64,000 nt of DNA from Phoenix dactylifera (Eukaryota > Streptophyta > Magnoliopsida > Arecales > Arecaceae): the NCBI RefSeq assembly GCF_009389715.1, contig NC_052395.1, positions 22,462,915 through 22,526,914 on the forward strand, in the 5' to 3' direction. The first letter of the stretch is position 1, and each line of letters starts with the position of its first letter. The position numbers and the translations under genes were made by a program. Positions 21,671 to 33,236 of the stretch are shown in pieces. The notes below the pieces were generated by a model. The model searched no databases and was not told where the DNA came from. It was given only the letters and a program-made list of their open reading frames with translations.

Positions 21671-22411
21671 TGTAAGACCCATTGGGCCCGGTCCATTTGA
21701 CCGACCCAGTTGGTCCAAAAGAAGGAAAAAAAAAATAATGCACATGCTGCGCTATTGCGAGGAGGGAAGAGGACTCCTATTGAAGTCTTCTTCCTCTTAA
21801 GTTCATTGGATGGAATCTGACTCCGGTCGGATTTCGGTTATGACCGAGCTCTATTTACAGCTCCTATCATCGACCCTTCCTATCACGCCCCAAATCCGGA
21901 TCACGATACGGCTTTGCTATTGCAAATCTTTGCCGCAATAGCACGCAGCCACATAAAATTTTAAATTTAAATGAATTATATTGTTCATGAAAGTCATAAA
22001 ATGTTTGAACAATAAGGAGCGATATAGAGCTTTTAAAAATTTGTACAATTATATTTAGTATATCCCAAACTCTGGAGTGAGTCAAGCTCTTTGCTCCTAG
22101 CAATCTTATTTATCTGTAAAGACATAAATGAATTGGTGTGAGCTATAAAAACTCAGTAAGTAACCATGTACAATCTTACTAAATCAAGTATAATGCTCCA
22201 CATGCCAGTGTATTAGTTTAGGAAATTAACAGTTAAAACAAAATAGGCATTTCTTATAGTATATATCCAAATCAGTCATAAAGCAATGCATGTCCAATCA
22301 TACAAGTTCATAAGTTTGAATATGCATTATATAAATTTTTTGCCATTATTCATGCTTTGAAATCTCTACTCTTAGATGGTAATGCAGCTATAGTCACTAT
22401 TATTACCTATG

Positions 22412-22600
22412 ACAAGGCCATATACCGAGCTACTATAACCCGCTGGCGAGGGCCGTATGCCGAGCTGCTATAATCTGCTAGTGAGGGCCGTATGCTGAGC
22501 TATTATAACCCGCTGGCGAGGGTCGTTTGCCGAGCTACTATAACCCGCTGGCGAGGGCCATATACCGAGCTACTATAACTCGCTGGCGAGGGCCGTACAT
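22412..22600. repeat. 35-bp minisatellite in LTR-like DNA
   Basis: About five copies of a unit reading GAGGGCCGTATGCCGAGCTA followed by CTATAACCCGCTGGC, with a few substitutions each. Its position near the LTR end parallels that of the 36-bp array in element 1, but the sequence is unrelated. Confidence 0.9.
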
Positions 22601-23094
22601 AGTAATCTGAGAGTTTATAAACCATATCATATTTTCCATAAATCTTACTTCATAAGTAGATTGAAAGACGAATAATAGCACCATAATGTATAAAGTTTAG
22701 GATCATGCTGCAAACTTCATTTTCTTTTATGCAACTTTCTATATCATCATAAATCCAGTGTACACAATATAGTAAACTTGATGAATGCCATTTAGTCAAA
22801 ATCATACATCACTTGCTACATATGCTTGATCCTAATTTTTGAGAAACAAAATTAGTAATATACAACATTATATTCAAATAGTTCATGTATTTGAAAGCAA
22901 TAAGATTATATCAGGATCGCTTACTTTAATTTGCTCACCAACTCTTAGACTTAGATTCCAATTCTCCAATACCTAGCAATATCATTAAATTGCATGTCAC
23001 TTGCACATTTAATTTCTATTTATTTATAATCTTCTCTTAATTAAAATTATTTATAGTCCACGCATAGGACTCAATTTCATTTTTAGATCCATAG

Positions 23095-23350
23095 CCTAAT
23101 TCAATTTCTGGTTCAAGTCTAATCTAACTTCTGGTTCAAATTTGATTCAATTTTTGGTTTAGGTCTAATCTACTTTCTGGTTCGAATTTGATTCAATTTC
23201 TGGTTCAGGTCTATTTCACCTTTTGGTTCGGGTCTGACCTAATTTTTGGTTCAGGTTTGGTTCAGCTTCTGGTTTAGACCTGATTCAACCTCTGATTCAG
23301 GTTTGATTCAGTTTTTGGTTCAGGTCTGACCTAATTCCAACTTCTGGTTT
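23095..23350. repeat. Degenerate TTCTGGTTCAGGTCTGA-type array
   Basis: Roughly a dozen irregular copies of a 17-22 base motif (CTGGTTCAGGTCTAATCTAA and relatives). Element 2's LTR has a looser version (28310-28560). Non-coding. Confidence 0.75.
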
Positions 23351-24900
23351 AGACCCAATTGCCCTCCTCTGGAGCTGGAGGCGCAGAATTTGGTCAAACA
23401 GCTGGTCTGGTTCAGGTTTGGGCCCATTTGCATTCAGGCCCGAAGTTTAATTAAATTCTGGATCAAACCCTTGGCCTGATTCAATCGCTAGGCCCGTTTG
23501 TATTCAGGTCCAGAAATTGGTTAAATTCTGGAACAGGCCCTTGCCCTGATCTAGTCACTGAGCCCATTTATATTCAGGTCAAGTAATATAATTAGTTAAC
23601 TTATGATTAAATTCTATTAGTTATATTTAATTTAAAGGGACCTAGCCTCAAACTATATTCAATTGGACCCTTACATTAAGGTTTGGACTCCTTATGCCTA
23701 ATTTAGTTTTGGGTTTAAAAATACTGGGCTCGGACCAGACCCAACCCAGCTTCAGACCTTTAAAACCCAAGTTATTTGAAACCTACTGCCGAAATCAGGC
23801 CCACCAACATTTTCTTTCCTTTTTTTTTTCTTCTTTCTTTTATTCTTTTTCTTCTTTTTCTTTTCTTCTTTTTCTTTTTTCTTTATTCCTTCCCGAAGCT
23901 TCCCTCTTCCTCTTTCTTTTTCTTTCTTATCTTCTTCTCCTGTTCTTCTTTCTTCCTCATTTCTTCTTTCTCTCTCCTCTCTTCTCCTCTTTTCTCCCCT
24001 CTTCTCCTCCCTCTCTTTCTCTCTCTCTCAGCAGAAGGGAGGGCGACGGAGCTCTTGAAAGGGCTGTGCCTATCTCTTGAAAGGGCTGTGCCTATGGCTG
24101 GCGCCTACAGCCAGCGCCCGCGGCCGAAGACCGCGACCGGCTCTACGGCCGATACCGGCTGAGAGGGAGGAGGTCTCGGTCATCCTGATCACCCCTCTCC
24201 AACCTCCCTTCTTCTTCTCTTTCCAACCCAACAGAGGAGGGGAGGATAAACCCTCCTCCGTCAGCACATCGGGGAAGGAGGGATCCCTCGGTTCCACCAT
24301 CACCCTAGCCGAGATTGGCTACGGGTGCAGCCGAGCCGGGGATTCTCTCCCTTGGGCATCCAGTTAGAGAAGGGCGCTTGGCCGACCATTGTACCATGGA
24401 TCGGGAGGTAAGGTTTTAGGGTTAGGGTTGCTTGAGTATAAGGAAGAAGGTGTTCGAGAGGGAAAGAGCTTTCGGCAGTCGACGACTGTGGTTATGACCG
24501 TGGCCGATCGTGTTGGCGCCGGATCAATAGCCGAATGCTTTGGTTAGATCTTCCCTTCCCTACTCTTCATCTTCTTCCTCTTCTTCTTTTGATCTCTTCT
24601 ATTTCGTCTTCTCTTTGTGTTGTTGTTTCATAATTAAGCTAGATCTACTTGCATAATACAAGAAAAGAAGAAGTCAGGGACTTACCTAGCTCCGGGACAA
24701 CTCTGTGATGTTCCCTCAAGCGGCTCGGATCCCTACTCCGATGATATCGCTCCTGCTTCAGTTCCTTGTAGCAGAAAAATAAGGGAGTGAGGGGAAATGA
24801 GAGAGTGATGGAGTTCCTCTGCAAGGGATCTATGGGCTTTAATAGCCCTCGGCCAGAAGAGGAGAGGGGTGGCGATCATGACTGTTAGGCAGTTTTAATT

Positions 24901-25020
24901 GCCCATGGATGCTATCCCATACATAAGCTCAAGGTGACTATCCCATGCGTAAGCCCATGGATACTATTTATGCGTAAGTCCATGAAGGCTCTCCCACACA
25001 TAAGCTCATGGAGACTATCT
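24901..25020. repeat. 26-bp minisatellite
   Basis: Four and a half copies of a 25-26 bp unit beginning GCCCATGGATGCTATCCCAT and ending ACATAA or GCGTAA, each a few bases different. Confidence 0.85.
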
Positions 25021-25029
25021 GAAGACAAG

Positions 25030-25639
25030 ATTAGTCTAAATTATATCTTACTCGTTTGATTTACAAGTTACACTTGTCAAATCAATTTTTACTTACATAG
25101 TGCATTTCTCTGAATATTGTTCACATATTCATATTTTTAATATCTGATATATATACTACCATGGAAGTATAATCGTACTGAAAATCATATAAAACATACA
25201 ATCACATGCCAAATCAAATTTATCAATGTAAATGACACAATACAAATCTACCCGCACAAGTAAATAACATGTATATATACCTAATGGTAATCCAATATAA
25301 AAATTCTTATATCTATTGCAATCGAACAAGCTACAATGCTTTCAATCAACACTTCAACTTCTCACACAATTTACATCTCGTTTAAAACCCACGGTGTCAA
25401 AAATCTTGTTTAAAAGTTCCCATATCTTGCAAATTATTCTCCTGCAATACCAAATATATTATGAAAGTTATAAACTGATATTTAACTAGCAAATATGGCA
25501 AAGAAATATATATATAACATCACCAACATTCCCAACGCTCTGCCACATGCATGCATGGATGTGCTGCCCGGCATGACATGATGTTTGCCGGATGTTGCCA
25601 CCCACGCACTCATGTCACGTGACCTGTGAACCCGAGTCC
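25030..25639. other. Unassigned AT-rich DNA
   Basis: AT-rich sequence to about 25480, then a short GC-rising stretch leading into the ARO fragment. No gene, repeat array or element boundary recognised. Confidence 0.5.
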
Positions 25640-26415
25640 CACGACCCGGCCGGCTGGAACTGCCGGATTGCCCGAGCCGCATCGACCATGGCCCGCACCG
25701 TCCGCCGCAACCCGTCTTGAGATCCCACGCTGCCGCCTCTGCTCCGCCGCCCACCTCGCCTCCCTGGCCCGCAACAACCTCCACTACCACCAAGCTCATC
25801 ATCAAGGAGGACGGTGTGGGGCACCTCCTCCGCCTCGTCAAGGAGGGCCGGGCCGATGGTTAGGAGAACGCTGCCCGCGCCCTCAGCCTTCTCGGCCACG
25901 ACCCGGAGGGCATCCACAGCCTGCTTCACGCCGGCGTCTGCTCCGCCCTCACCAAGCTCCTCAAGAATGGGGAGGGGGGGGCGATGAGCGCCCAGGCGGC
26001 CGCCGCCGAGCTCGCCGCGAACCACCCTGCTCATCCGGACCTCTTCGCCTAGAACAACGTCATCCGCTTCCTTGTCGGCCGCCTCGCCTTCGAGACCGTT
26101 CAGGAGCGCAGCAGGTACTCCATCATCCCCTCCTCCAAGGCCATGTCCATCCACTTCCGCATCTGGTACCACAACGCTACCCTCCACACGGCCTCTCTCG
26201 ACGCTCGATCCGACTCAGCCAAGATCTCCACTCTGGCACCGGCTCCGGTTCATCACCAGATGGCAGTCGTTCATTCCCCAAATCCGGCGCCGCTGCAGCA
26301 GCAGGTTCCGGTCCGAACCGAAGCCTCCCTTGCCTCCACCTTCGATCCGCCACCGCCGCCCAACAGAAGAACGACACCAGCACCAGGGCCGAAATCCTCC
26401 GAGATCCTGAGGTAG
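25640..26415 (+). pseudogene. ARMADILLO REPEAT ONLY (ARO)-like gene fragment, disrupted
   Basis: GC-rich plus-strand sequence that breaks sharply with its AT-rich surroundings. In the main frame from about 25793 it reads IIKEDGVGHLLRLVKEG, ENAARALSLLGHDPEGI, LHAGVCSALTKLLKNG, AAAELAANHP, NNVIRFLVGRLAFETVQE, then SKAMSIHF. These are successive armadillo-type helices in the order of plant ARO proteins, which act in tip growth and ROP signalling. An N-terminal stretch (ASLARNNLHYH) sits in another frame, so there is a frameshift near 25790. Two in-frame TAG stops occur exactly where the family has Gln (DG*ENAARA and LFA*NNVIR), both explained by CAG to TAG. The fragment ends within a Pro/Gln-rich region at TAG 26413-26415. 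It is a dead fragment; the functional parent must be elsewhere. Confidence 0.78.
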
Positions 26416-26490
26416 CGAGAAATCCCCCTTCGCCGTCCCCATCGCTACTCCAAGCCCACCTCCAGTTTTGCCAACCAGCAGGGTTTCCAG

Positions 26491-27507
26491 ATTTGGATGC
26501 CTGCTGTTCCTCTCTTGAATGAGCCTTTTTCCACAAATATCTTTTTTCCTCAAGTTCTCACATTCCATAAACCTCAAGTTACATGCGAACCAGTCTCGGC
26601 GCACCCAGTGCCAGGACTAGTTCAAATGCTGTCTAAATTTACTTAGAGTCGCTATTGTTTACATATATAATATATTTGCATGTGCTTACGTAACATAATT
26701 TTCCTCAAGTTATATTTGAACTAATCCCGGCAATTCAATTGCGGGAAACTAGTTTAAATATTGACGGTCAAGTTTACTAAACAGTCCCTATATTTAAGAT
26801 GTTTATGTAGATAGTGCTTCCCACGGAATCCAGAACTGCGGTCGCATAAGAAATTTTTTCGGAAAAGAGGTACTGTAAGAAATTCAAATTGTAATTTCTT
26901 CTTTGATTTTGAGCATAATGATGGATTCTGATAATTATGTAGAAGCGTAGGCAACCAATATGATAAAATAGCCTTAGATAATGCAGGGAAGTTAGAATTC
27001 ATCATTATTTATAAAGCATAATTTATTTCAAGATTGTTAAGAATTATTCAGCTTGGTGGGTAATGAAATATATATAGCTCCTTGAAATATGTTGTTTTGG
27101 TGGTAGGACTTGTACAATTTTTTTATTAAAAACCTTGATGTAAATGTTGTTGATATTTTTAGGGAAATTAATCTAGTTGTTGCTGTGCTTAAATATTGAT
27201 TGAATCCCATACCAAGTAGATGATCTTGAACAAACTTTCCATCCCAAGGAAAGCTAAAGGTGCGCTACCTCTTTCCTCAATATATAATACATAAATAATA
27301 AATTATTTCTTTTTTACTTCATTCTCTTTTCATATTCACCTAATGTCTCGGTTGTCTTTCCACTGTAGGATAAGTTAGTTTTGTATATGCTTATGTCAGT
27401 CCTTGCTGCACTCTGATTTGAGGGCTCCTGGAAATGTCAGTGTTGGAATTGAATCCATTGTCTCTGAGGCACTGCAAGTCTTGGTCCGATGCTGGCTCTT
27501 TCACTCC
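26491..27507. repeat. Duplicated spacer block, copy 2
   Basis: Near copy of 5733-7051, bounded on the left by the ARO fragment and on the right by the insertion point of element 2. It differs from copy 1 by small indels (for example the 50-bp duplication is absent and about 90 bp around 6485-6600 are missing). Non-coding by the same argument as copy 1. Confidence 0.82.
27503..27507 (+). other. Target-site duplication, left, of element 2
   Basis: ACTCC immediately before the LTR TG; identical to 35444-35448 after the 3' LTR. Confidence 0.93.
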
Positions 27508-29718
27508 TGTAAGGATCTGAATTTGGGCCCGTTATTGGGCCCAAAGAACTGAAGTCGGCAATGGATGCCGACTTCAGTTTCTCTTCGTGGTCTCCCCACG
27601 AAGACCACGCCGGCCGAACGGCCAGCGGGATCTTCGCACCCCCCCCCCCCCCCCCTCTTCCCTCTTCCCTCTCTATCTCTCTCTCTCCCCCTTTCTTTCT
27701 TCTCTGAGAGCCCCATCCCTTCCTCTTCTTTTTCCCCTCTTTTGAGAAGGTCGCCGGAGCCCCGTCACCGCCGGAGCCGCCATCGCCGCCGGAGATCCAT
27801 TCGTCGACGACCGGAGGTGAGGAAGACAACCATCAATATTTTTTTATGGATTTAAGGGGAGAGAAAAGATGGGGAGTCATTCGGTTTTACCTTCCCCTGT
27901 TTCGGAAGAATTTTTTTTGTGATGTTTGGCCGGCCGACGGTGGCCGGCCGGGGTCAATCCGGCCGAAACGGGTTCGGCCGGAGGTGGGCGAACGGGGGCC
28001 GGGCTTCCCAGCCCCGGTCCCTCTCTTTCCTCCCTCTCTTTCTTCCCTTTCTTCTTCTCCTTCTTCTCTTCTTCTTCCCGTCCGGCGCCGCCCGTGAAGG
28101 TGGGATGGCCGACGGCGGCTGACTGAGCGCCGCCGCCGAGGGCCACGGTCGACCGCCGAGGGCCGACCGAAACCACCAGTCACCCCCTTCTTCCCTCTTC
28201 TTCTTCTTCTTCCTCTTCTTCTTCTTCTTCTTTTTCTTCTTTCCTCTTCCTGGGCGTACTTCTATTTTGGCCTGAACTTGGGTTGGGTAGTGGGTTAGGT
28301 TGGGTAGTGGGGATCAGACCATGAACTGATTTAGATTATGAACCGGTTTAGATTATGAACCGGTTCCACCTATCCTTTAAATTGGGTTTGATTTGAGTTT
28401 GATTGAATGGATTTGTTATGGGTTGTTTTGAGTGTAATCTGGTTCGTTCAGAGTTGATCTAATTTGGGCTGAGTTGGGCCTGATTGGATCTGTGGGCTGG
28501 TTTGGGTTGGGCCCGAAATTTGATCTAGACCTGTCATCTGGTTTGGTTCAATTGGGCCTAATCTGTTTTGGGCCACAATTGGCTGTGGGTTTAAAGGGTT
28601 CTGATTTTGGGGTTTTAGTTTACTTGTTCTTAGGGTCTAAGTCTGATATTAGGGGCCCATTTTAGGGATCTATGAACTTAAGGGTTTAAGGGATTAGAAA
28701 TAGTTTAAATTATATTTCTTAGTTAATTAAATAATTAAAGTTTGTGTTTTAATCAGGGGTTCGTGATATTTGTGGCAGGAATTTTTAAGCGAACCCAGGT
28801 AGGTGACTTATTGCTTTAAAGTAGAATTTTAACATGTATCTTGCATATGTTGATGTTATGATTTATTATTGGCATTATGTGTTAGATTTAAAATTAAATA
28901 TTTAAATTTCACAAATTGTTATATGCTTTACTGATGGGAGTATGATTATGACTTTAATTTGGAAAGTTGATTTATTGATTTTTAAAATCCGCGTGACTAT
29001 AGTCTAGGCCCCGCCAATGGGATGATACGTTGGCCCTGTCGACTTGTACTGAGGAACTAGTTCCGACACCGCGACCACCGGTGATAGAATAGTGGCGGCA
29101 CAGGGGTGCGTTTTGCTCTTCGGAGCGGCTCGGTGGAGCGTGAGTTTGGCACCAGGGGGTGCGGCACAGTGGTGCGTTGGCTCAGTGGAGCGGCTCTTCG
29201 GAGAGTTGTATTGGCACTTCGGTGTAACCATGCCACTGGGTGATGTGGCCGTAGTCATGCGGTAGATATGTGGATTATGTTATGCGTGATATGATAGACT
29301 AAGATGGTATATATATATATATATATTACTTGAGTATCGGATTGGTTTGCGGATCATCATATTTATTTGTGCACATGACCTGTAGTTATATTGCATATGC
29401 TTTAATACATGTTATCGTGACTTTATGCATGTTGTTACCTACTGAGCTGTTAGCTCACTCCTACTATTTACATTTTTGCAGGTGATGACATATGATTATG
29501 GGGATTACGGGATGGAGTGATCATGATGTAGTTAGCTAGTGGATATTGACTTTTTCTTTGATATTTGCATATGTAGACATTTGAATTGAAAGTTGGAATT
29601 TATCTTTGTTTAGTTATTGATGTTGAATCTGATTTATCTGCCTTGCGTGCTTGCGGGGTCCGCCCTGCAGGTGCGCGGCGTCTGCTCGCGCCCCGGGCCC
29701 CGGGTTCGGGGCGTGACA
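27508..29718 (+). mobile_element. 5' LTR of element 2
   Basis: Starts TGTAAGGATCTGAATTTGGG and ends GGGGCGTGACA. A pyrimidine-rich and GC-rich leader (27650-28250) is followed by a donor-like GGAG-GTGAGG (GT at 27817), a possible 20-nt exon at 28779-28798 flanked by AG and GT, and an acceptor-like TTTTTGCAG ending at 29481. Reading frames in the GC-rich part overlap on both strands and are not called as genes. Confidence 0.93.
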
Positions 29719-32700
29719 GATTTATTGGTATCAGAGCTTAAGGTTAAGGTATCCTAGGGTTTAGGTTCAGGTAAGTGTGAGTGGGGAATTATGATAGAAA
29801 AACTATCAAAGCCTTGGTTTATAGTCACTTGAGATTGTAACATGAATGATATTATAACCTACGGCTTAAGACCACTAGGGACTGTAGGCTTAATGGCATT
29901 AGAGTTTGACGTTTAAGATCATTAGGGATTGTGACATAAATATATCATAGCTTAAGGTTATGATCAATTGGGACATGACAATTATATTTGGTGCTTAAGG
30001 TGTAAGATCACTGGGCATTGTGATAAAATGTATGCATCGGGTTTGGTTTTCGATGAGTGTGGAAGGAAAGTATAAATTATCTTTGATCATGATAAGAGAG
30101 GTTTGACCTAAGATAAGTGTAGGAAAATTAACAATGGCATCCCGGTTATACCATGTTCAGATATTATTTAAACGACTTGGAAGTTCAAACTTGATATGGG
30201 TTGTGATATGATTGTACTTTTGGTTTTGCTACTAATTATCAGAGTGTGATTTATACATACATCTTCCGTATCATTGGAGTGGGCTAAGAAAGATTTTTCG
30301 TAGTATTAGTGCAGAATATTTTCGAGGTTAAATCTGTATGGGGATTATATTTGGATTTGACATGTTTGAATATTGTAAATCGGCATATTTCTATTAGTGG
30401 ATTAAATTCTTAAGGCCATATAGTATGCAAATTGGTGGAGTATTCTAATTAGTTGAATTTGTATATTTGGATTGGGCTACTAAATTTTTCTTATAATTGT
30501 TGGAGACCATTGGATGTGTTAACTTGAACTCAAGTCAAGGTTTATGACCTAACTAGAAATCTTTGTCATTGTAAAATACAAAATTGAGTAGAAATTTCGA
30601 TTTTGAAATGCTTATGTGAGTTATCATGGGTAGCATTAATCATAGACATTAAGGATTTTGGTAAAGAAGGATTTGGAAGTTGATAGAGTTAATTCCTACT
30701 CATAGTGATATTGGCTCAACAGTTCTAACCCATTGAGTTTGAGGTAAATTCTGTTGGAAGGAAAATCAATTTGGTTTTTTAATTAAATTGCAAAGAGAAT
30801 ACAAGAATTACCCCCTTTAAATTAAACCTAGATATTTTGGATTCTAAAAAGGTTGTGGAGATCACATAGTGACCTTAAACTTGACTAAAGGATCGGGGGT
30901 TAGTTATGGTATGTACACTCTATATAAATTGAGGACAAAAAGATCTAGAGGTTTTGCTCTAGTTCTACTTAGAAATTTGAAATTTGGAGTTTCTTAGTTT
31001 CAATGCAAAATGATACTTTAGTCAGAAATCATTTTGTGACTTTAGAGAATTAAATGAATTAAATCAGAGAGTGCAGCGGAAGTGTGGTGGTTTGACTTAT
31101 TTTGAAACTGGTTAAGATCATTAATATTTGATCTAAAAGGCATTTATTTGCTTTTGTTATTGATAAATTTGAGTTAATTTATCATGATTTTGAAATGCTA
31201 AAATTAGAATGCAACCTAATTATGGTCGTAACCGAAGTGTGAATGAGCTATTCTGAGAGTTTTCTTGGTAGAGCAATTTGTATTTCAAGTTATGATTAAT
31301 TAGATTTTGACTAAATTAAGCGAAGGAATATTAATCATGAGATATTATCGTGCAATATAATTATTTTGGAAGTTTAACTTGATATCAGGCACTGTGGATA
31401 TTGCTTCTAGTTGAAGTTAATTATTTTGGTGGCAAATTAAGATTCATCTATAAAAAGATGTTTAAAGCTTGGACTAGAAAATATTTATTAAAATCTGTAT
31501 GTGGATCATGCATGGAACTCGTATATAGAAGGAAAATATACTTGGGGATGAGACTTAAGAATTTTTATTTGGCTCTACTTGAGACTTGAAACAATTAAGA
31601 TTGATATTTTGATGGAAAGTCAATTAGTAAATCTTGAGAATATTGGTGGATTAAAATGTTTTTGGGTTGGTCGAAAATAGGACTTGTTTGATTTGGAAAA
31701 GTTCTTGATGTTTTTCCTTGTTAAAAAAAAAAAAAAAAGATCGTTGGAAAGTATAGTTCTTTGGATTTTGATCGATATGGATATCATTGTGTTAGTAGAT
31801 TCTCTAAGTCTAGTAGATTTACAAGATCCCGAAATGTTTGCAGTACTGCAAATAAAAAATATTTTACTTATTTGAGGAGTTGATCTCAATGTAAAATCAT
31901 GGAGCTTATATCTTGGTGGAATTTCTTGTAAATCTTTGAACTAGATTATTAGATTCTTGTAAGTTAAATATTTATAAATCAAGGCTATGAGTTGATTGTG
32001 GATTTTGTATCACCATATGAGAAATGCAAGTGGGATTTCATGAGAGGCCCAAATAAGTTTAGCCTAAAAGAAAAGATTCAGAATGATTAAGTAAGTTCCT
32101 GAGTAAGTTAATCTAGAATCTTTTAATTATCGAAGCTTAGAATAAATATCAACTTGTATAATGGAATTGTCAAGGGAAACTAGAATTGGCTTAGTTCAAA
32201 TTTGGATCTAGAATATGATTACTTGATTATATGATGGTACAAATACGACAACTATCTCAAGGGTTAATAATGACCTAGTGAACTTGGAAAGCAAGGATAA
32301 AAATTTTGCTTGGATATTATAAAAAAAAAATGTTGATGATTTGGGATCATTAAGAAATTTTGGAGAATATTGATCAGAGTTACGCAGCGAAAGTATGATG
32401 GATTGAGTCAATCTAAACTGGTCAAAAATATTGACTGTATTTTGGTAACATGTTATTATGAAAGACTATGTTGTTCAATAATGAAAGATTTTGTTGATTC
32501 TCAGGTCAATCATGATATGATTATGTTATCTCTTGGATAGAATTTGCTATTTTTGGGTATGCTAAGAGAATAATAATAATAATAATAATAATTTGAGCGT
32601 ATCATGATTCGGGTTAGTTGATTGTTGGCCAAATATGGTCTAATTTGTTAAGTATCTGCATAAACCATGCATTATTTGCTCCCATCTTATAGGTTTAAGT

Positions 32701-33236
32701 TAAAAGCTTCGTGGCATATTGAATCATGGTATCAATACTTTGCCCTCTCAGACCTGCTCTTGTGATTTGATGCAAATCATCTTTGAGATAGACCGTTGCT
32801 ATCTAATGATCATAAGTACATGTTCATTTTGTGAATTACATTTCTAGCCATTTAATGATTTGACTCTAAGGTTGGCCATTATTCTTTGAGGGATCAACAC
32901 ACTACGATGATAAGTGTATGAGATCTATTTCATTTCAAGTTCTATCCCAAACACAACTACTTTTAATCAATCCTGTTGTGAATCGATCCTGATCCGATCT
33001 CGAGTAAACATGCATCAAGATGATAATTTCAATCTGAGATTTCAGTCAGTCATTTATCCAGTGCTAATCTTACGAGTTTATATGAAATTTTTGCTAATTG
33101 ATTTAAAGTTATCTATCACACTGATTTTGATCGAGAAGAATAAGATCTTGGATTTATATTACTCAATGGGCTGAGCATCTAAAAGGCCTAGATCTCTTTA
33201 ATTTCGAGGACGAAATTTTTTTTTAGTTGGTTAGAG
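29719..33236 (+). mobile_element. Internal region of element 2, non-coding
   Basis: About 3.5 kb of AT-rich sequence without any extended gag or pol frame. The first 1.4 kb is similar to the interior of element 1, including the post-primer motif repeats (about 29865-30030) and a nearly identical 470-bp block (30650-31140). The remaining 2 kb (31150-33200) has no counterpart in element 1. ATTTCGAGGACGAAATT at about 33201 is the integrase-end relic. The place of the polypurine tract is taken by TTTTAGTTGGTTAGAG, which is not purine-rich. An (AAT)n microsatellite lies at about 32566-32591. Confidence 0.87.
29726..29737 (+). other. Primer binding site of element 2
   Basis: TGGTATCAGAGC, seven bases after the 5' LTR; the same tRNA-iMet-type site as in element 1. 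Confidence 0.93.

Larger units (their letters stand above)
21671..24880. mobile_element. Mosaic of Tekay-like LTR fragments in both orientations
   Basis: A plus-strand LTR head (TGTAAGACCCATTGGGCCCG, 21671) runs about 210 bp into a minus-strand LTR end (TATCACGCCCCAAATCC at about 21884, the reverse of the GGGGCGTGA tail of elements 1 and 2). Minus-orientation LTR features follow: a CTGAG...AGCTCAC box with acceptor-like site (about 22090-22160), a 35-bp minisatellite, a TTCTGGTTCAGGT-rich array and pyrimidine tracts (23810-24040). A GC-rich leader with GGGAGGTAAGG (about 24400) is in plus orientation, and GACTTACCTAGCTCCGGG (about 24680) is in minus. I cannot resolve complete elements. GC-rich frames at 24050-24400 are judged accidental. 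Confidence 0.6.

Noticed and set aside
22412-22600. CRISPR-like regular repeat array
   Set aside because: Repeats are directly adjacent without unique spacers, and the sequence is plant nuclear DNA. It is a minisatellite.
24410-24435. TTTTAGGGTTAGGGTTG, telomere-like repeats
   Set aside because: Only two units, inside LTR-like leader sequence. Not an interstitial telomere array.
25615-26187. 190-codon minus-strand frame in the ARO region
   Set aside because: It is antisense to clear armadillo-type homology on the plus strand and arises from the high GC content.
31401-32411. Short frames in the interior of element 2 as gag or pol remnants
   Set aside because: None shows a capsid zinc knuckle, protease, RT or integrase motif; all are under 90 codons in AT-rich sequence.
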